Source of the DNA: Chinchilla lanigera | Lineage: Eukaryota > Chordata > Mammalia > Rodentia > Chinchillidae | Reading direction: 5' to 3' | Length of the DNA: 64,000 nucleotides | Assembly: GCF_000276665.1 (NCBI RefSeq) | Contig: NW_004955416.1 | Span: 5,548,845-5,612,844 of the forward strand | Part shown: positions 60,363-64,000 of the stretch, one piece after another | Numbering within the stretch: the stretch's first letter is position 1 | Layout: each line of letters starts with the position of its first letter | Notes under the pieces: generated by a model | Seen by the model: only the letters and a program-made list of their open reading frames with translations | Databases searched by the model: none | What the model was told of the DNA's origin: nothing | Program-made: the position numbers and the translations under genes

Positions 60363-61299
60363 CTGTTCTGGATCTAAACCCTGTCTCTCCCAGTTCCAGC
60401 TCTCTAGCACTGCTGCTGCTCATGTCCAGGGAGGCCAGGGAGAAGGGGAAGAGATGTGGGAACACATGGCTGATTGAAACTCATCTGATTCCATCCACAG
60501 TCTGATTTGAGCTTGCTATTCTTAGCCTCCTTCACACCAAATCTTTTTCCTGGTACTGCTGAGAAGCTTCAGAAAGTTCAGGCTAAAGTTAGAAAGCTGA
60601 ATCTGTGCCGGTGGAAGTCCACCCACTCTTCATCTTTGGAAGTTGTTCTTTGGGGCTAACACTGCAATTTCAAGGGTTATCAGCTATTTTTACATTTTTG
60701 TCATTTCTTCGCTGCAACAAGTCAGAGATGGTGCCCCGTTGCCGGACTCTCCATGGCTGAGAACGACACTGAAGCACGGTTCAGAAAATGTCCCTTCTGT
60801 TGTCCACGCTTCCAGCCCACTGGCGACCTGCAAGTTGGGTTGAGTTCCTTGCTTTTCTCCTTCCTCATTTGCTTAGGAGAAAGCCAACGGATTTCTCATC
60901 CGCATTAAAAGTCGATGGCACATTTTCCTCCACTGGCTCCTCTGCCCTGGATGTGCACAGGGAGCCTCTGGCCTTCCACAGGCTCCTCGCCCAGCCACTC
61001 ACACTGTCCCTAGTTCTCCTTTCCCCGGCCCCAGGGGGTAGTAGCTCTGGTCACAAGACAAACTTCCCTTTCCATAGAGTGGGAGGAAACTTGCTGCACT
61101 CTGCCTTCCAGCTTGATCCATTCACAGTGAGTATGAGGAAGGAGTGTCATTGCTGCTGTCACCCAAGGCAGAATCGAATGCCAGCCCCCAGAGCAGCAGC
61201 AGGACATTTGATCTGTGTGCTGGACTTGAAAGCAGCCATTCGGCCTCTTGCAGAAGGGCACCAAGACTAGTATTTCCTCTGCACTTAGAGGCATAGCAG
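60363..61299. other. Flanking DNA without a gene
   Basis: A 160-codon open frame on the plus strand (60788-61270) overlaps a 94-codon frame on the other strand. Neither is recognised. Confidence 0.4.
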
Positions 61300-61700
61300 A
61301 ACCACAGACTATAACAGTTAAGTTCAGGGTTACTAATGTGCTAAATACTTTACGTATACTTTCTTCTAAATATCTTTGAGTTTTGTGTGTTTACTTTTGG
61401 TACTAGAGATTGAACTCAAGGCCTTTGCCCTGAGCTACACCCATTCCTTTTTATTTTTTATTCTGAGGGTCTTGCTAAACTGCTAAATTGCTCAGGCTGG
61501 GCTCAAACTTGCAATCCTCCTGCCTCAGCCTCCCTCAGTACTGGGATTATAGGCCTGTATCACCATGCCTGGCTTGTGTTCTTATTTTGCAAAGGACACC
61601 TGAGGTATCTAAAGGTCAAGGAAAGTGACCTAACTTGCCCTGAGTCACAGAACTGCCCAGCAGGAGAAGAGAGATTCAGACCAGAGAGCAGAACCTTACT
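61300..61700 (+). mobile_element. MIR split by a B1-ID SINE
   Basis: MIR text resumes across the SINE at 61399-61574: AATGTGCTAAATACTTTACG on the left, and TATTTTGCAAAGGACACCTG, CTAACTTGCCCTGAGTCACA and AACTGCCCAGCAGGAGAAG on the right. Confidence 0.65.
61399..61574 (-). mobile_element. B1-ID dimeric SINE inside a MIR
   Basis: GGTACTAGAGATTGAACTCA, the CCCTGAGCTACACCCATTCC segment, TTGCTCAGGCTGGGCTCAAA, TCCTCCTGCCTCAGCCTCCC and CACCATGCCTGGCTT, antisense. Confidence 0.9.
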
Positions 61701-62403
61701 TAGCTTTACTTGGAAAGCCAGCCCCAGCTGTACTGGGGAGCAGTGCTGAGTCACAGGCCCGCAGGGCTAGCGAGCTCTCCTCTGGCCCTTTAGCCCATTT
61801 CCTAGCTCTTGGTTAGCACCCACTGCACCAGGACACTATTGTTTCTATTTGTAAATAGTTGTAAGTTATAACACAGCCAAGCTTGGCAACTCTTCTGGGG
61901 TTTTATGACCCTCAAGCAGGAAGTCTCTGCCCTAAGTTTCTTTCTGACTATTCCCATCTGAAAAAAAAAAAAAAAAAATCTGTCTCCTGCAATGCAAACC
62001 AGTGTTATTTTCTGTTTAGCTTCCCACGGTAGGAGATGAATCCAGAGAAGTTGCCACTTGGAACTGGAACGCACATATGGTGCTAGTCTTAGGACTACTG
62101 TGGATCCAAGGAAAGTTTTTACCAGTCACATTGCAATGTTTATTTTGCCTATTGTATGGATTATATAGTTAAAAAGGGTGATGGCTTTGATTTCCAGGTG
62201 GTTTAATCCTTTTTGTAAAGTGACCTTGCTCCTCAAAGTGAATCTCAGATGTGCCTGCAGCGTCTTCACCATGAAGACCTTGTGAGTTTGTTTTATGATA
62301 TCACTCCAAGCCTTTCCCTGCATAGACAGAGTATGGGAGCATCATTTTTTGGGCCTGGAAACTTGAGGGTGGTGCACAGCTGACCTGGGATTTAAGGTGA
62401 CTG

Positions 62404-62510
62404 TTTGCAGTGCTGGCGGTATCACAGGATCACCTGGGGACCTTAGAATACTGAAAGTCTGGGTACCTCTCCTCCAGGTTCTGGATGAACTTATCTGGGA
62501 CAGGTCTAGG
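62404..62510. mobile_element. MER5-type hAT fragment
   Basis: CAGTGCTGGCGGTATCACAG, GGATCACCTGGGGACCTTAG and AATACTGAAAGTCTGGGTAC match the left part of a MER5-like element. Fragmentary. Confidence 0.5.
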
Positions 62511-63169
62511 CTACGTGTGTTTGAGGACTCAGCATCAATGCTGAAAGGAGAAGCAAAGCCCCAGCCTGGAGCACTGTGTTTGTCATTATTAAGTCCTGGT
62601 TGGTGTGAAGGGGAGGGCCAGTCTGTCTCTCTCTGCTGGACTCAAGATGACATGCATGTGGACCAGGCTCCAGATAAGATGACAGAATGAATATTAAAGC
62701 TATGATTCAGCTTTTGGAGGAAGCAGTGAAAGGAAATCATTGATCTCTCTTTGACTATGTTCCTGGAGCCAGAGTTTAGAAATGCACCATTACTCTTCTG
62801 ACTGTCCCTAGTTTCACTCTGTGGACAGAGTGTTCACAAAGATGCAGTGTACTTCATCCAAGATTTTAGCTTCTTCCTATCAGGATGTGTGCCTGTTCTG
62901 GAATTGCTAGATTTGGCAAATAAAATACAAGATGCTCAGTTAAATTTGAATTTAATATGTGTAAAGGATAACTTTTTACACAGTTTTTATCATGCAATAT
63001 TTGTGATTATATGTTAAAAAGTTAGTCACTGTTTATCAGAAACTCATACTTAAATAGATGTTCTGTATTTTCTCTGGTAACCCCAGCTTGTTTAGGATAG
63101 TGAGTTTCAGTCTCTCAATCAGTGTCTCAGGGCATGGTGATCCAAATGCTCTGTGAATTGTGAGGTGCA
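62511..63169. other. Flanking DNA without a gene
   Basis: AT-rich in the second half. No element recognised with confidence. Confidence 0.35.
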
Positions 63170-63217
63170 CTGTGTGTGTGTGTGTGTGTGTGCGTGTGTG
63201 TGTGTGTGCGTGTGTAT
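63170..63217. repeat. (TG)n microsatellite
   Basis: About 22 TG units with two CG interruptions. Confidence 0.9.
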
Positions 63218-63535
63218 GCAGGATATTCAGGGGGTGCTGAAGGGGAGGCACAAAAGCTTCAGTAGTGGTAGGGAGGATGAAGAAGAGGTTTCTCCTAATA
63301 TGTCAGGGGAATTTACCCATAAGTTGTAGACTGAAAAAAATTGAAGAAGGTTTTATAATGGGAGGGTTTTCTCTTTCCCTCTGGGAAATTGATTTCTTGG
63401 ATAAGATCATAGAAAGGTTATGTGCTTGTGGTAGGAAATTCAAACTGCGCAGAAAGGTGTAAATTGGAAAGCAAAAGTATAATTCCACATTATCACCTTT
63501 AGAAGCTACCGCTGTGTTTTAATTCTCTTTTTTTC

Positions 63536-63608
63536 TGGTGCTGGAGGGTGGATTCAAGGCCTCGTGTTTCTAAACATATAATCTAATACGGAGCTCCGTA
63601 CCCAGCCC
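63536..63608 (-). mobile_element. ID-type SINE, diverged
   Basis: TGGTGCTGGAGGGTGGATTC, AAGGCCTCGTGTTTCTAAAC and GGAGCTCCGTACCCAGCCC form a degraded antisense ID monomer following a T-rich stretch. Confidence 0.72.
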
Positions 63609-64000
63609 TAACTGCTACTCTTAACTTATATATCTTTCTGGAACTCTCTTGGGCACCACTCAACAGGTGTATCCATAAATGTATTGTTAGTCTGAAAACT
63701 GAAAACATCTTTTATGTGCTTCTGCAGGTTGCTTTTATTTTCACTTAGCAGTGGATTTTAGATATCTTTTCATATATGCACATGTTGAAAGACCTATCTT
63801 ATTTGTTTTTAGAAATTGTTTTACAAATCATTGCATAATAGGAAAATCTTCTTTTATTATTCATTCAAGACCACTTAAAAGTGTTTACCTCATACAGAGA
63901 TAAGTGTTGGCTTCTTATCATTTGCTATACCATTCGTTGTGCATGCTTGGTACCAGTCCAAGTAACACCTCCTCGGAGAGGCCCTCCTTATTTCCTTTGA

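Noticed and set aside
18000..64000. A neighbouring protein-coding gene upstream of RASGRP1
   Set aside because: No frame shows a known protein with splice sites; in other mammals, as far as I recall, the sequence directly upstream of RASGRP1 is largely gene-poor. An unannotated lncRNA cannot be excluded.

Overview
The window is nuclear DNA from a placental mammal, most likely a rodent. It is rich in L1, MIR, L2, MaLR-type LTRs and MER5-type hAT fossils. It also carries short SINEs that combine a B1 (7SL-derived) half with an ID-like (tRNA-derived) half. B1/ID dimers suggest a squirrel-like or related rodent; the species cannot be fixed from the sequence.

Only one protein-coding exon is clear: RASGRP1 exon 2, minus strand, 12580-12764. 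It has an exact AG acceptor and GTGAGT donor and encodes about residues 13-73 of RasGRP1, the diacylglycerol-regulated Ras exchange factor of lymphocytes and mast cells. The gene runs right to left. 1-12579 is intron 2, 12765 to about 17 kb is intron 1, and a CpG island at about 16.85-17.97 kb is the presumed promoter and first exon. A 367-base run of N (17196-17562) sits in the middle of that island and very probably hides the start codon. A near-consensus CTCF site lies beside the gap. From about 18 kb to 64 kb the window is 5' flanking DNA in which I find no further gene.

The rest is a layered record of transposition: two copies of an ~80-bp hAT MITE with SPIN/Buster-like ends and nnnTAnnn target duplications (275-355, 1457-1533); a head-to-head pair of decayed mariner ends (9478-10010); a Tigger-like element nested in an older DNA transposon (33900-34700); a 5'-truncated L1 with a perfect 16-bp target duplication (5944-7022); two younger ID-type SINEs (13732-13862, 35604-35736); a broken RPLP1 retrocopy (19681-20075); many MIR/L2 remnants; and several TG-rich microsatellites.

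I see no bacterial-type system, CRISPR array or new enzymatic gene cluster. The most unusual items are the SPIN-like MITE pair and the promoter architecture around the assembly gap. Family names come from recall of consensus sequences, not from a database search.
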